From: Elusimicrobia bacterium GWA2_61_42
Lineage (GTDB): Bacteria > Elusimicrobiota > Elusimicrobia > Elusimicrobiales > UBA9959
Length of the DNA: 64,000 nucleotides
Assembly (NCBI GenBank): GCA_001799615.1
Contig: MGTU01000025.1
Span: 124,001 to 188,000, forward strand
Direction of reading: 5' to 3'
In this document: positions 44,451 to 51,816 of the stretch, piece after piece
Numbering within the stretch: the stretch's first letter is position 1
Layout of the letters: the number at the start of each line of letters is the position of its first letter
The notes under the pieces: generated by a model
What the model saw: only the letters and a program-made list of their open reading frames with translations
Told to the model about the DNA's origin: nothing
The model's database searches: none
Translations under genes and position numbers: made by a program

Positions 44451-45663
44451 AATAGACGAATATATCCCCGCGGCGGGCCGCAGCGCCATCGAAGAACTCA
44501 AAATAATCGCCGCAAGGCTTAAAGGCAAGACCATTCTTAACGTCAATTCCACGGCGGTAGGCGGCGGCGTGGCTGAAATATTGAACCGCATGCTCCCGAT
44601 GATGACTGAATTGGGGATAAAGCCGCGCTGGGAACTTATTAAAGGCGGGGAAGACTTTTATGCGGTTACCAAGAAATTCCATAACGCCTTGCACGGAACG
44701 CGCCAGGAACTGACTCCTGCCGATTTCCAGCTTTACCGTGACACGCTTAAGGTCAACTTGGAGACTCTGAACCTCGACGCCGATATAGCCCTTATCCACG
44801 ACCCGCAGCCTGCCGGGCTTATAGACAAGAAGCCGGCGGGCGCTAAATGGGTATGGCGCTGCCACATCGACCTCTCCAATCGCCAGGCCGATGTCTGGGA
44901 TTTCCTGCACGGTTATGTTTCACGCTACGACGCCGCGGTCATTTCAGCCCCGTCCTTCTCGCAGGCGCTGCCTATTAAGCAGTTCCAGGTGCCGCCCTCT
45001 ATCGATCCGCTGGCCGACAAGAATAAAGAACTTGCCGCCGAGGAGATAGCGGAGATAATGGGGAGACTTAATATCCCCGTGGATAAGCCTTTGATAACGC
45101 AGGTTTCCCGTTTCGACCGGTTAAAGGACCCGCTGGGCGTGATAGAGGCTTTTAAAAAGATACAACCCTACGTCACGGCGCGACTCCTGTTGGTGGGTGG
45201 CAGCGCGGACGACGATCCTGAAGGTTCCCAGGTCCTGGCTGAAGTCCGTGCGGCGGCCGAGGGTGATCCGGACATCATAGTGTTGTGTCTGCCCCCGACC
45301 AGCAATATTGAGATAAATGCCATCCAGCGCGCCTCAGCGATAATTTTACAGAAGTCGCTGAAAGAAGGTTTCGGCCTGACGGTTTCAGAAGCGCTATGGA
45401 AAGGCAAGCCGGTGATAGCCGGCGCGGTGGGCGGCATACCGTTGCAGATAACCCACAAGTACTCCGGTATATTGACGCGTACTATAGACGGCACGGCCTA
45501 CTGGATGAAGCGACTGTTGCATGAACCCGCCTACGCCAAGAAACTGGGGGAGAACGGCCGCGAGCACGTTCGGGAGAATTTCCTGCTTACTCGTCACTTG
45601 CGCGATTACCTGCTGCTGGCTCTCTACCTTGAAAGCGGGAAACAGGACTTTATCCACCTCTAG
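44443..45663 (+). CDS. treT: Trehalose synthase / glycosyltransferase family 4 (TreT)
   Basis: The protein has 406 aa. TreT joins nucleotide-diphosphate glucose directly to glucose, giving trehalose without a phosphorylated intermediate. N-terminal NVNSTAVGGGVAEIL, WRCHIDLSN and IDPLADKN are typical, and the GT4 nucleotide-sugar site appears as VSRFDRLKDPLGVIEAF and KEGFGLTVSEALWKGKPVIAG. It completes a set in which both OtsA/OtsB and TreT routes are encoded in one operon, possibly for use with different glucose donors or in different conditions. No terminator is obvious after the stop before the tRNA-half copy. Confidence 0.93.
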   Translation: MSKIDEYIPAAGRSAIEELKIIAARLKGKTILNVNSTAVGGGVAEILNRMLPMMTELGIKPRWELIKGGEDFYAVTKKFHNALHGTRQELTPADFQLYRDTLKVNLETLNLDADIALIHDPQPAGLIDKKPAGAKWVWRCHIDLSNRQADVWDFLHGYVSRYDAAVISAPSFSQALPIKQFQVPPSIDPLADKNKELAAEEIAEIMGRLNIPVDKPLITQVSRFDRLKDPLGVIEAFKKIQPYVTARLLLVGGSADDDPEGSQVLAEVRAAAEGDPDIIVLCLPPTSNIEINAIQRASAIILQKSLKEGFGLTVSEALWKGKPVIAGAVGGIPLQITHKYSGILTRTIDGTAYWMKRLLHEPAYAKKLGENGREHVRENFLLTRHLRDYLLLALYLESGKQDFIHL

Positions 45664-45694
45664 CCTGCAGGCGATCGCTTTACCTATAGAGTGT

Positions 45695-45723
45695 TTGCAT
45701 TTCCCGCGGAGGTGTGCTATACT
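45695..45723 (+). promoter_or_regulatory. Promoter of tRNA-fMet 5'-half copy 2
   Basis: TTGCAT (45695-45700) and TATACT (45718-45723) are 17 bp apart, with an extended TGC before the -10. Spacing to the tRNA half is the same as at the complete gene. Confidence 0.65.
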
Positions 45724-45728
45724 ATTCC

Positions 45729-45759
45729 TGCGGGGTAGAGCAGCCTGGTAGCTCGCAAG
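45729..45759 (+). pseudogene. tRNA-fMet 5'-half copy 2 (truncated gene, probable att site)
   Basis: These 31 bases are identical to 49865-49895, the 5' part of the complete tRNA-like gene. After GCTCGCAAG the sequence diverges (CGGGTCGAG...), so anticodon loop, T-arm and acceptor 3' strand are missing. The intact promoter and a downstream terminator at 45799 mean a short transcript of about 90-100 nt may still be made. It marks the border between the trehalose island and the Fic/TIR island. Confidence 0.75.
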
Positions 45760-45798
45760 CGGGTCGAGTAGGCGAATCAGTACATATCACAAAGCATC

Positions 45799-45823
45799 AG
45801 CACGACGAGAGTCGTGCTTTTTT
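45799..45823 (+). terminator. Rho-independent terminator after tRNA half-copy 2
   Basis: AGCACGAC/GTCGTGCT (45799-45806 and 45811-45818) with a GAGA loop and a run of T's. A second dyad TTCTCCTGA/TCAGGAGAA (45825-45833 and 45838-45846) follows immediately. Confidence 0.85.
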
Positions 45824-45868
45824 ATTCTCCTGACGAATCAGGAGAAGTCGCTAGACATACCTAGAAGC

Positions 45869-45903
45869 GATCACTAATCCGATCACCATTCTCAACCGAT
45901 CAC
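45869..45903. repeat. GATCAC repeat array, left end of Fic/TIR island
   Basis: Three direct GATCAC hexamers start at 45869, 45881 and 45898. The intervening bases also match the array at 49734-49786, so the two are homologous. The arrangement resembles recombinase or excisionase arm sites near an att core. Confidence 0.6.
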
Positions 45904-45968
45904 TTTTCGATGAATCAGGGTCGTATAGCTGCCGAATTGGCACGATGCCGCCTAAGCCGATGTGCCTT

Positions 45969-45997
45969 TTGACTTTACGAATAACTTTATGTAAACT
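45969..45997 (+). promoter_or_regulatory. Promoter of the Fic gene, leaderless configuration
   Basis: TTGACT (45969-45974) and TAAACT (45992-45997) are 17 bp apart, and the ATG at 46004 follows the -10 box by exactly six bases. No SD is present. Confidence 0.6.
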
Positions 45998-46003
45998 TTA
46001 TGC

Positions 46004-47005
46004 ATGTATAAGCCTGAATTTGTAGTCCCGGCCCGGGTATATCGTCTACTGGAGAGCATAACGGAGATAAAAGAGCAGATCCGTGCCTCTGCCGTAAAGG
46101 TTCCCTGGGTGCCTTCCCTGGTAAAAGATGCCATGGCACGCGCCGCGTGGGGTTCTACCGCCATAGAGGGCTGCACGCTGTCTCTTGAGGCCGTAAAGGG
46201 CTTGATGGAGGGCAAAAAGGCGCTTGGTTATCCCAATAAAGACGTGCGCATGGCCCAGAACTACCTTGCCGCGCTGGAATGGCTGCAAAAGCGCGAGAAG
46301 GCCGCGCATATTACCGAGAAGGACGTGCTGTTCCTGCATAAGCTGATGGGGGAGGGGGCCTGCGACGATGGCCCTATTGGCGCGTATCGAAAGCTGGATG
46401 TGAGGGCAGGACTGCACGTGGGCGCTCCATGGAAGCAGGTCCCCGGCCTTATGAGGGATTTGCTGCATTGGCTCGATACCGGGGCCAAAGAGCTGCCGGC
46501 TGTTTTCTCTTCTGCCCTGCTTCATCTGCGCTTTGTGGAGATCCATCCGTTCCGCGACGGCAATGGGCGCGTAGCCCGGGCTTTAGCGACATGGCAGCTC
46601 TATAGAGCGGGCTTTGATACTCTCCATGTCTTTGCCCTGGATGAAATATTGCTTGAGAACCGCGCCTTATACATAAAAGCCCTTCAACGCGTACAAGTGG
46701 AGGGGGAAGACTTAGGCTCCTGGCTGGAGTTCATGTCCGAAGCCGTGCTTGAAACACTTGAGCGGGTACAGGGCCGCATGGCCGCTCTCGGATTAAAGGA
46801 TAAAGGATTGCCTGTATCCCTCACTTTGCGCCAGGAAAAACTCCTGCGCACACTGCGCGAGCGCGGTCCGCTAGGCATCCGGGAAATAGCCCGCGCCCTG
46901 CGCGTAACCTCTCCCGGGGCTCATTATGCGATAAAGCCGCTGTTGAAAGCAGGTGTAATATCCACGGAAGGGAAGCACAAGAATACGAAGTATTTGCTTA
47001 GATAG
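46004..47005 (+). CDS. Fic-family adenylyltransferase with N-terminal inhibitory motif
   Basis: The protein has 333 aa. The active-site motif is HPFRDGNGRVAR (about residue 183), complete with the catalytic His and nucleotide-binding residues. The N-terminal helix contains GSTAIEG (about 46-52), which fits the (S/T)xxxE(G/N) inhibitory motif of class II Fic proteins. A C-terminal winged-helix domain (about 265-333, LGIREIARALRVTSPGAHYAIKPLL) suggests DNA binding. Fic enzymes AMPylate target proteins; many with an HTH regulate themselves or toxin-like activity. It is the first gene after the island border and has its own promoter. Confidence 0.9.
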   Translation: MYKPEFVVPARVYRLLESITEIKEQIRASAVKVPWVPSLVKDAMARAAWGSTAIEGCTLSLEAVKGLMEGKKALGYPNKDVRMAQNYLAALEWLQKREKAAHITEKDVLFLHKLMGEGACDDGPIGAYRKLDVRAGLHVGAPWKQVPGLMRDLLHWLDTGAKELPAVFSSALLHLRFVEIHPFRDGNGRVARALATWQLYRAGFDTLHVFALDEILLENRALYIKALQRVQVEGEDLGSWLEFMSEAVLETLERVQGRMAALGLKDKGLPVSLTLRQEKLLRTLRERGPLGIREIARALRVTSPGAHYAIKPLLKAGVISTEGKHKNTKYLLR

Positions 47006-47060
47006 TCAGGGCACTACCTTCGATGTAGATTCTACTTTGGTAATGATTTGGGAGGCATTT

Positions 47061-47606
47061 ATGAGCATTAGTTTAGTGGAAATATTTTCGGACTTCTTAT
47101 TTCTCAGACTATATCTACCTGGCCTGTTAGTTGTTACAACCTTATCTGGATATTCCTTTTTTGATAAGTCGATAGGTTGGGAGAGGGTTTCTTTGGATAG
47201 TTCCCTGGTATGGGGCATTGCACCGTTGGTTATTGGTTTATGTTTACATGTAATCTATGCGTTTATAGCGCTCGCGACTGGCTTTGAGCATGTTTCTGAG
47301 GTGGGCTCTCCTTGTGTTCCAGTGTGTGTACTAACACGAGTTCAAAAGAGCAGACACATATATCAAAACAATGTCGATGCAGCCAAGCGTACCTTTGGCT
47401 TTGGAAACCTATATATCAATTGCTTTACGGGGTTGTTGTTTTGTAGATGGGGCGGATGTTTCGACGGTTTGAAAGGCTGGATGATCGCCTGGCCATGGGC
47501 CATTTCCGCTTTTTTTCTGCTTGCGGGAGTCTTGAATATCTTGTACGGTCGAGCTATTCTGGCAAGCCTTCCTTGTGACAATCTGTCCACAAAGAGTTCA
47601 GATTAG
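47061..47606 (+). CDS. Polytopic membrane protein of unknown function
   Basis: The protein has 181 aa from ATG 47061 (SD GGGAGG at 47051-47056; the earlier in-frame ATG at 47043 has none). Four hydrophobic segments are seen (about 10-30, 48-70, 120-140 and 145-165) around a Cys-containing loop. The composition is AT-richer than the chromosome to the left. I do not recognise the family. It could be a membrane partner of the Fic or TIR proteins nearby, but nothing in the sequence proves it. Confidence 0.6.
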   Translation: MSISLVEIFSDFLFLRLYLPGLLVVTTLSGYSFFDKSIGWERVSLDSSLVWGIAPLVIGLCLHVIYAFIALATGFEHVSEVGSPCVPVCVLTRVQKSRHIYQNNVDAAKRTFGFGNLYINCFTGLLFCRWGGCFDGLKGWMIAWPWAISAFFLLAGVLNILYGRAILASLPCDNLSTKSSD

Positions 47607-47697
47607 CGCGCATAAGTGGATTCTTGTTTCTTATCATTTGCTAGACTATAATTCGGAACTTGTTCGTCCGATTTTAATGTCTAGTGGGGGAGATGCC

Positions 47698-48624
47698 ATG
47701 AAATCGTTTAGAAAATTATCCCGCATTCTTTTTTCAAGCTTCGCCTTATTTTTTCTCCCTATCTTGGGGTATGGAGCTAAAAATCTTGTAAATAACACTG
47801 AGGTCTGGCTAGGGGAAAAAGTATTATTTCTGCCGCAGCCGGCAAAAAGTCAGCGATATGGCTATCAGAATTGGGGCTACATAAAGAAAATTTCTTCAAT
47901 TCCGAAAGCCTTTGGGGTTAAATACGAAGAACTCGCAGGGAAAGCTGGTGAGGTTGTTGATATACGCAAGGATGAGCGCCTCCCCTATCTATACACTACA
48001 GTTAAATTAGATGGGAGCAATGCTTTGGTTGTTAATAAATCACTCAGTGGCTACAGCGGGTCCTCCGATAAGAGGGCGGCATTAAGCGATATTGGGTTTA
48101 TTGGTGAATTCGGCCTTGCTAAAGAAATTGTTGGAGTTGAGGTGTGGAGTAATCGAGTCGCATATATTTCAACGACCACAATTGAGCCGGAGGATAGAGA
48201 CTATTTTGGGAAGTTGCCCATATCAAATCTTGAGCATTGTACAATCGCTAGTGTGGAATGGGGCTTTACGCATCTAGCCCCAATTCGCTTCAACTTGACT
48301 TGTGATGGCGGGAAGTCAGGTTTTTGGGATGGTAGTATGTCTGCGGATAACGTCATAGGTGTTTTTCGTCCATTCCCCATTGCATGGCATACTAAAAACC
48401 CTAAATTGATTTATCCTAAGTGGGCGCATGGAATGTGGGATGCTATAAAAGCGGCCAAGATTAAAATTGGAATGACGCCTGAGATGGTGGAAATGTCTTG
48501 GGGGAAACCTCAGAAAATTAATCAAACCGCAGGGTCTTGGGGTATACATGAACAATGGATATACGAAGACCAGTACTTGTATTTCGAAAACGGCACACTG
48601 ACTAGTTTTCAATCACCAAAGTGA
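47698..48624 (+). CDS. Exported protein with C-terminal BamE/SmpA-like domain
   Basis: The protein has 308 aa from ATG 47698 (SD GGGGGAG), which opens a signal peptide ending near LGYGA; the longer frame from 47575 was rejected. The central 200 residues are not recognised. The last 55 residues (KIGMTPEMVEMSWGKPQKI...QWIYEDQYLYFENGTLTSF) follow the pattern of the SmpA/OmlA (BamE-like) fold, found in envelope proteins and inhibitor-like domains. There is no lipobox. It is lower in GC than the core genes. Confidence 0.62.
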   Translation: MKSFRKLSRILFSSFALFFLPILGYGAKNLVNNTEVWLGEKVLFLPQPAKSQRYGYQNWGYIKKISSIPKAFGVKYEELAGKAGEVVDIRKDERLPYLYTTVKLDGSNALVVNKSLSGYSGSSDKRAALSDIGFIGEFGLAKEIVGVEVWSNRVAYISTTTIEPEDRDYFGKLPISNLEHCTIASVEWGFTHLAPIRFNLTCDGGKSGFWDGSMSADNVIGVFRPFPIAWHTKNPKLIYPKWAHGMWDAIKAAKIKIGMTPEMVEMSWGKPQKINQTAGSWGIHEQWIYEDQYLYFENGTLTSFQSPK

Positions 48625-48666
48625 ACCGCGCGACCCTTTTCACGTTTTCTGGGGTTAAGGTGTATC

Positions 48667-49668
48667 TTGCACTTTATGCACGATAACCCATTTTTAGGCA
48701 AAGAGAAGAGTGTTGTTGCCACCTTGTCTAGTATTTTTAAAGCGCAAGGTCGCAGCGAATACGTGAAAATACTTGATGCCTCCAGCCCTACAATTGAGGA
48801 GGCAGAGTACGATAATTGGAATGGTGGGACATATTACTACACCTTATCTCTTGAAATCCCCGTGGACATCTTTGCCAGGATAGAGTCGGCATTGAGCAAG
48901 CATGAGGGGGAAATCGGAGCCAAGCTTCAGCTCGTGGTGCGCGAGACAGGAAACGACATATTGAATCGGGTTATTATTCGCCCACAAATGGTCGAGTCTG
49001 TCTCGGAATTGGCCGTTGAGCATTCCGGCAATGAGCGTGTGCAAGCAATTTGGAAGAACAAACCCGTCAAAATCTTTATTAGTCATCAAAATTCAGACAA
49101 GGTGGCTGCTGCAAAGCTTAGTGCATTCTTGTCGAAGTTTAATATGGCGGCTTTTGTCGCGCACGAGGCTATTGAGCCAACTATTCCTTGGCAATCTGAA
49201 ATTAAAATTGCCTTGAATACGATGGATGTATTTCTGGCATTGTTAACGTCCAATTTCCGGAATAGCAAGTGGACAGATCAAGAGGTCGGATTTGCTGTGG
49301 CGAAGAAAGCCGTAATAATTCATGTCAGAGACGGTCAAGATCCCTATGGCTTTATCGGAGAAACGCAGTCTCTTTCAATGCCGATTGAGGAGAACGAGAA
49401 CCTCGGGATGGAAATAATATCGATATTGTTAAAAAACCCAGTTCTCAAAAGCAGAGTAAGGGAGACGCTGTTTGTAACGTTGGAGAATATTGGTAATTTC
49501 ACCTACGCATGTAAAACAATGAAGTTGCTGCAAAAGGCTGGGGCATTTTCTGAGCAGGAAATTCAAAGAATCCGTGAAGCCGCAGCAAGGAATACGTATG
49601 TGAGGGACGCATACAATGTTAAGGACTTTTTGGCTGAAAATGAGCCCCCAAAAGAGATCCCTTTTTAA
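48667..49668 (+). CDS. TIR-domain protein
   Basis: The protein has 333 aa from a TTG start at 48667 (SD AAGG about 7 nt upstream); ATG 48676 is an alternative. Residues about 138-245 form a TIR domain: VKIFISHQNSDK, FVAHEAIEPTIPWQSEIKIAL with the likely catalytic Glu, FLALLTSNFRNSKWTDQEVGFA. Bacterial TIR domains often cleave NAD+ in anti-phage immunity. The N-terminal 135 residues are a mixed domain I do not recognise (YYYTLSLEIPVDIF), possibly a sensor, and a helical C-terminus follows. No SIR2, Thoeris ThsA or CBASS synthase gene is adjacent, so it may act alone. Confidence 0.78.
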   Translation: MHFMHDNPFLGKEKSVVATLSSIFKAQGRSEYVKILDASSPTIEEAEYDNWNGGTYYYTLSLEIPVDIFARIESALSKHEGEIGAKLQLVVRETGNDILNRVIIRPQMVESVSELAVEHSGNERVQAIWKNKPVKIFISHQNSDKVAAAKLSAFLSKFNMAAFVAHEAIEPTIPWQSEIKIALNTMDVFLALLTSNFRNSKWTDQEVGFAVAKKAVIIHVRDGQDPYGFIGETQSLSMPIEENENLGMEIISILLKNPVLKSRVRETLFVTLENIGNFTYACKTMKLLQKAGAFSEQEIQRIREAAARNTYVRDAYNVKDFLAENEPPKEIPF

Positions 49669-49733
49669 ATGGCGGCGGGAGTCATATCAATAGGCATCAG
49701 TAGACATCACTTCACTGAATCTTTCGCCGAAGT

Positions 49734-49786
49734 GATCACAAATCCGATCACCATCATTTAGTTGATCACTTTTTTCATGTGATCAC
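49734..49786. repeat. GATCAC repeat array, right end of Fic/TIR island
   Basis: Four direct GATCAC hexamers start at 49734, 49746, 49764 and 49781. The first three share their surroundings (AATCC between repeats 1 and 2, then CACCAT) with the array at 45869. It lies about 80 bp before the complete tRNA gene. Confidence 0.6.
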
Positions 49787-49830
49787 TACATATCACCGTC
49801 TGAAAATGTAACTTTCTCCGACGAGAAATG

Positions 49831-49859
49831 TTGCAACTGCCGAAACCTTGTGCTATAAT
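49831..49859 (+). promoter_or_regulatory. Promoter of the tRNA-fMet-like gene
   Basis: TTGCAA (49831-49836) and TATAAT (49854-49859) are 17 bp apart, with an extended TGC element. A 14-bp direct repeat TCCGACGAGAAATG (49817-49830 and 49953-49966) brackets promoter plus gene. Confidence 0.75.
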
Positions 49860-49864
49860 ACATG

Positions 49865-49941
49865 TGCGGGGTAGAGCAGCCTGGTAGCTCGCAAGGCCCA
49901 TAACCTTGAGGTCGTAGGTTCAAATCCTACCCCCGCAACCA
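49865..49941 (+). tRNA. Initiator-type tRNA-Met (CAT), complete with CCA
   Basis: The cloverleaf is complete: acceptor TGCGGGG/CCCCGCA, D-arm GAGC/GCTC, anticodon stem CAAGG/CCTTG around loop CCCATAA, variable AGGTC, T-arm GTAGG/CCTAC with TTCAAAT, and encoded ACCA. A11:T24 and the CAT anticodon fit initiator tRNA. Departures from the bacterial norm are T1:A72 instead of a C1/A72 mismatch, only two G:C pairs next to the loop instead of three, and C rather than T at position 33. It could be a functional variant or a copy rebuilt by integration. Confidence 0.85.
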
Positions 49942-49963
49942 GTTTTCAGCAGTCCGACGAGAA

Positions 49964-49995
49964 ATGGCTTGTGGCACTAACCACAAGCCATTTTT
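49964..49995 (+). terminator. Rho-independent terminator of the tRNA gene
   Basis: A perfect 11-bp stem ATGGCTTGTGG/CCACAAGCCAT (49964-49974 and 49981-49991) with loop CACTAA is followed by TTTTA. Confidence 0.9.
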
Positions 49996-50040
49996 ATTGC
50001 CTCATGAGTGCGCAAGGTTCGACGACCTTCCGGAGGCAAT

Positions 50041-51018
50041 ATGAAGCTGCCCTTGCTCGCTAAGTCCAGTCCTGCATCCTGCAATTCACCAGAATCTCTA
50101 CAACCTCTCTTGGACGCCTTTATCCTGCGTTGCAAGGCTAAGTCCCTGTCTCCCGGTAGTGTCCGGTGGTATAAAGACAAGCTGGGGCCCTTCCTGGCGT
50201 TTTTGGAGGGGATAAAGATAACGGCAGCTAAGGATATCTCTCCTACGCATATTCGGGCCTATCTAGAGCATCTCCGAGAGGAAGGGCAATGTTCTGGGAC
50301 TATATACCGTGCCTATACGGGTTTGGGGACGTTCTTCGGGTTCTTGCTCAAGGAAGACTTCATCACGTCCAATCCTATGCTGCTTGTGGAGAAGCCCAAA
50401 CGTGTTAAACGGCTTATCCAAGCATTCTCTATGGAGCAGATACGGGCTCTCTTGGATCAATTTGACCACAATAACTTCCCGCATCTTCGTACGCGTACCC
50501 TGACAATCCTCCTGCTGGATACCGGGCTTCGGATTTCCGAAGGATTGGGGATTAAGAAGGATGACGTGAATCTACAGAGCAACACTATACGAGTCCTGGG
50601 GAAAGGCGGGAAAGAAAGGGATGTTCCCTTTGGGGCAACAGCGAAGCAGGCCATAATGCAGTACCTAATGCGGATTGGCGAGATTCCAGGGCAGGAGCTA
50701 CTATTTATCAACCGTTTCGGTGGGGGAGTAAATCGCCGGACAATTCAGCGCCAGCTACAGCTCTATGCTGGCAAGGCAGGGATAAAGGGTGTCAGGCCCT
50801 CTCCACATACATTGCGCCATACCTTTGCTACCCAGTATATCCTCAACGGTGGGGATGCCTTCAGTCTGCAACGGATTCTGGGGCATTCAACGTTGGATAT
50901 GGTAAGAGTTTACGTCGATATGGCGAACAGCAACGTGGCTCTTCAGCACAAGAAGTTCTCGCCCATGGACCGCTTGGGGCCAGTATCCGGAATCGGCAGG
51001 AAAGTAGCTATAAAATAG
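50041..51018 (+). CDS. Tyrosine recombinase (XerC/XerD-like integrase)
   Basis: The protein has 325 aa from ATG 50041 (SD GGAGG at 50032-50036). An N-terminal SAM-like core-binding domain (about 15-105) is followed by the catalytic domain with Arg in DTGLRISEG, Lys in GKGGKERDVPF, HxLRH in SPHTLRHTFATQYI, His in LGHSTLD and Tyr in RVYVDMANSN. It joins or exchanges DNA strands at specific sites; its position right after a tRNA gene fits an element integrase. A short dyad AAGGT...ACCTT (50014-50029) sits before the SD and could be an operator. Housekeeping XerC/D is less likely in this accessory setting. Confidence 0.9.
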   Translation: MKLPLLAKSSPASCNSPESLQPLLDAFILRCKAKSLSPGSVRWYKDKLGPFLAFLEGIKITAAKDISPTHIRAYLEHLREEGQCSGTIYRAYTGLGTFFGFLLKEDFITSNPMLLVEKPKRVKRLIQAFSMEQIRALLDQFDHNNFPHLRTRTLTILLLDTGLRISEGLGIKKDDVNLQSNTIRVLGKGGKERDVPFGATAKQAIMQYLMRIGEIPGQELLFINRFGGGVNRRTIQRQLQLYAGKAGIKGVRPSPHTLRHTFATQYILNGGDAFSLQRILGHSTLDMVRVYVDMANSNVALQHKKFSPMDRLGPVSGIGRKVAIK

Positions 51019-51052
51019 CTCAGGTGCAACCAGGATGACATTAGAGAGAGGG

Positions 51053-51076
51053 TCCATACATCCTTGAGATTTTGGT
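51053..51076 (+). repeat. 24-bp direct repeat, left copy
   Basis: It is identical to 60518-60541 over 24 bases (TCCATACATCC...TTTTGGT), with weaker similarity for about 30 bases on each side. It lies just after the integrase stop and frames the defence cassette together with the right copy. Confidence 0.75.
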
Positions 51077-51216
51077 TGCCGGAGATAGCTATAAGTGATT
51101 CTTCACTCGTAATACATGTCTGGTAAGGAGTCGCTCCCCGTGAAATAAGTTAGAATTTGTTTGTTAGGGTCTGTCCCAGCTTCTATGTCGTTTTAGGCTC
51201 TACGAGGAGATAATTG

Positions 51217-51816
51217 ATGCGCATTGTTTGCCTTGGATGGGGCTCCCTCATATGGGACGCTAGAGAATTGCCAATTCAGGGGCCATGGCTCTCAGATGGC
51301 CCGTTTGCTCCCGTAGAGTTCTCGCGGCAATCCGGGAATGGTCGCATCACACTTGTAATAGATGAGGCAGCGACTCCAGTTCAATTGCTCTGGGCGAGGA
51401 TGACTGTTTCTGATTTGAGTGAAGCGATGTCCACCCTAAAAGTTAGGGAAGGAATAACTGCAAGGAATTGGAAGCCTTTGATAGGTAACTGGTCCGCGAC
51501 TTCCAATGCTCCCAAGAGCATACCGTCTCTTCAGTCCTGGGCACAGCAGCATGATGCCGATGCGGTTATTTGGACTGCCTTGGGGCCACAGTATACTAAG
51601 CAAGGCGAAGCCAAGGTCACAAGGGAGAGACCTCCCATTGAGTGGGTTTTGGAGTATCTTGTAGGACTAAGTGGAGCTACACGGGATGATGCTGAAGGGT
51701 ATTTCCGTAATGCGCCTCAACAAATAGTTACGGAGTATAGGCGGCAAGTCGAAGCTAGGTTGGGGTGGACATATCAAGGCCAGGGAACAACTCACACTAC
51801 AGGGGAGGATAAATGA
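51217..51816 (+). CDS. Protein with gamma-glutamylcyclotransferase-like N-terminus, partner of DUF3883 nuclease
   Basis: The protein has 199 aa from ATG 51217 (SD GAGGAGA; the TTG at 51214 is too close). The opening IVCLGWGSLIWD resembles the nucleotide-free glycine-rich YGSL motif of the GGCT-like fold, and a strand ITLVID follows; beyond that the match is weak and I hold it loosely. The TGA overlaps the ATG of the next gene (ATGA, 51813-51816), so the two proteins are made as a pair. A role in a two-gene defence module is inferred from the neighbour and location only. Confidence 0.6.
   Translation: MRIVCLGWGSLIWDARELPIQGPWLSDGPFAPVEFSRQSGNGRITLVIDEAATPVQLLWARMTVSDLSEAMSTLKVREGITARNWKPLIGNWSATSNAPKSIPSLQSWAQQHDADAVIWTALGPQYTKQGEAKVTRERPPIEWVLEYLVGLSGATRDDAEGYFRNAPQQIVTEYRRQVEARLGWTYQGQGTTHTTGEDK

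Noticed and set aside
45729-45823. Second functional tRNA gene
   Set aside because: Only the 5' half matches; there is no anticodon loop, T-arm or 3' acceptor strand.
48667-49668. Thoeris or CBASS system
   Set aside because: Only a TIR protein is present; no SIR2-SLOG or nucleotide cyclase gene lies within the island.
45869-49786. CRISPR array
   Set aside because: GATCAC hexamers are too short and too few, with no regular spacers and no cas genes anywhere in the window.
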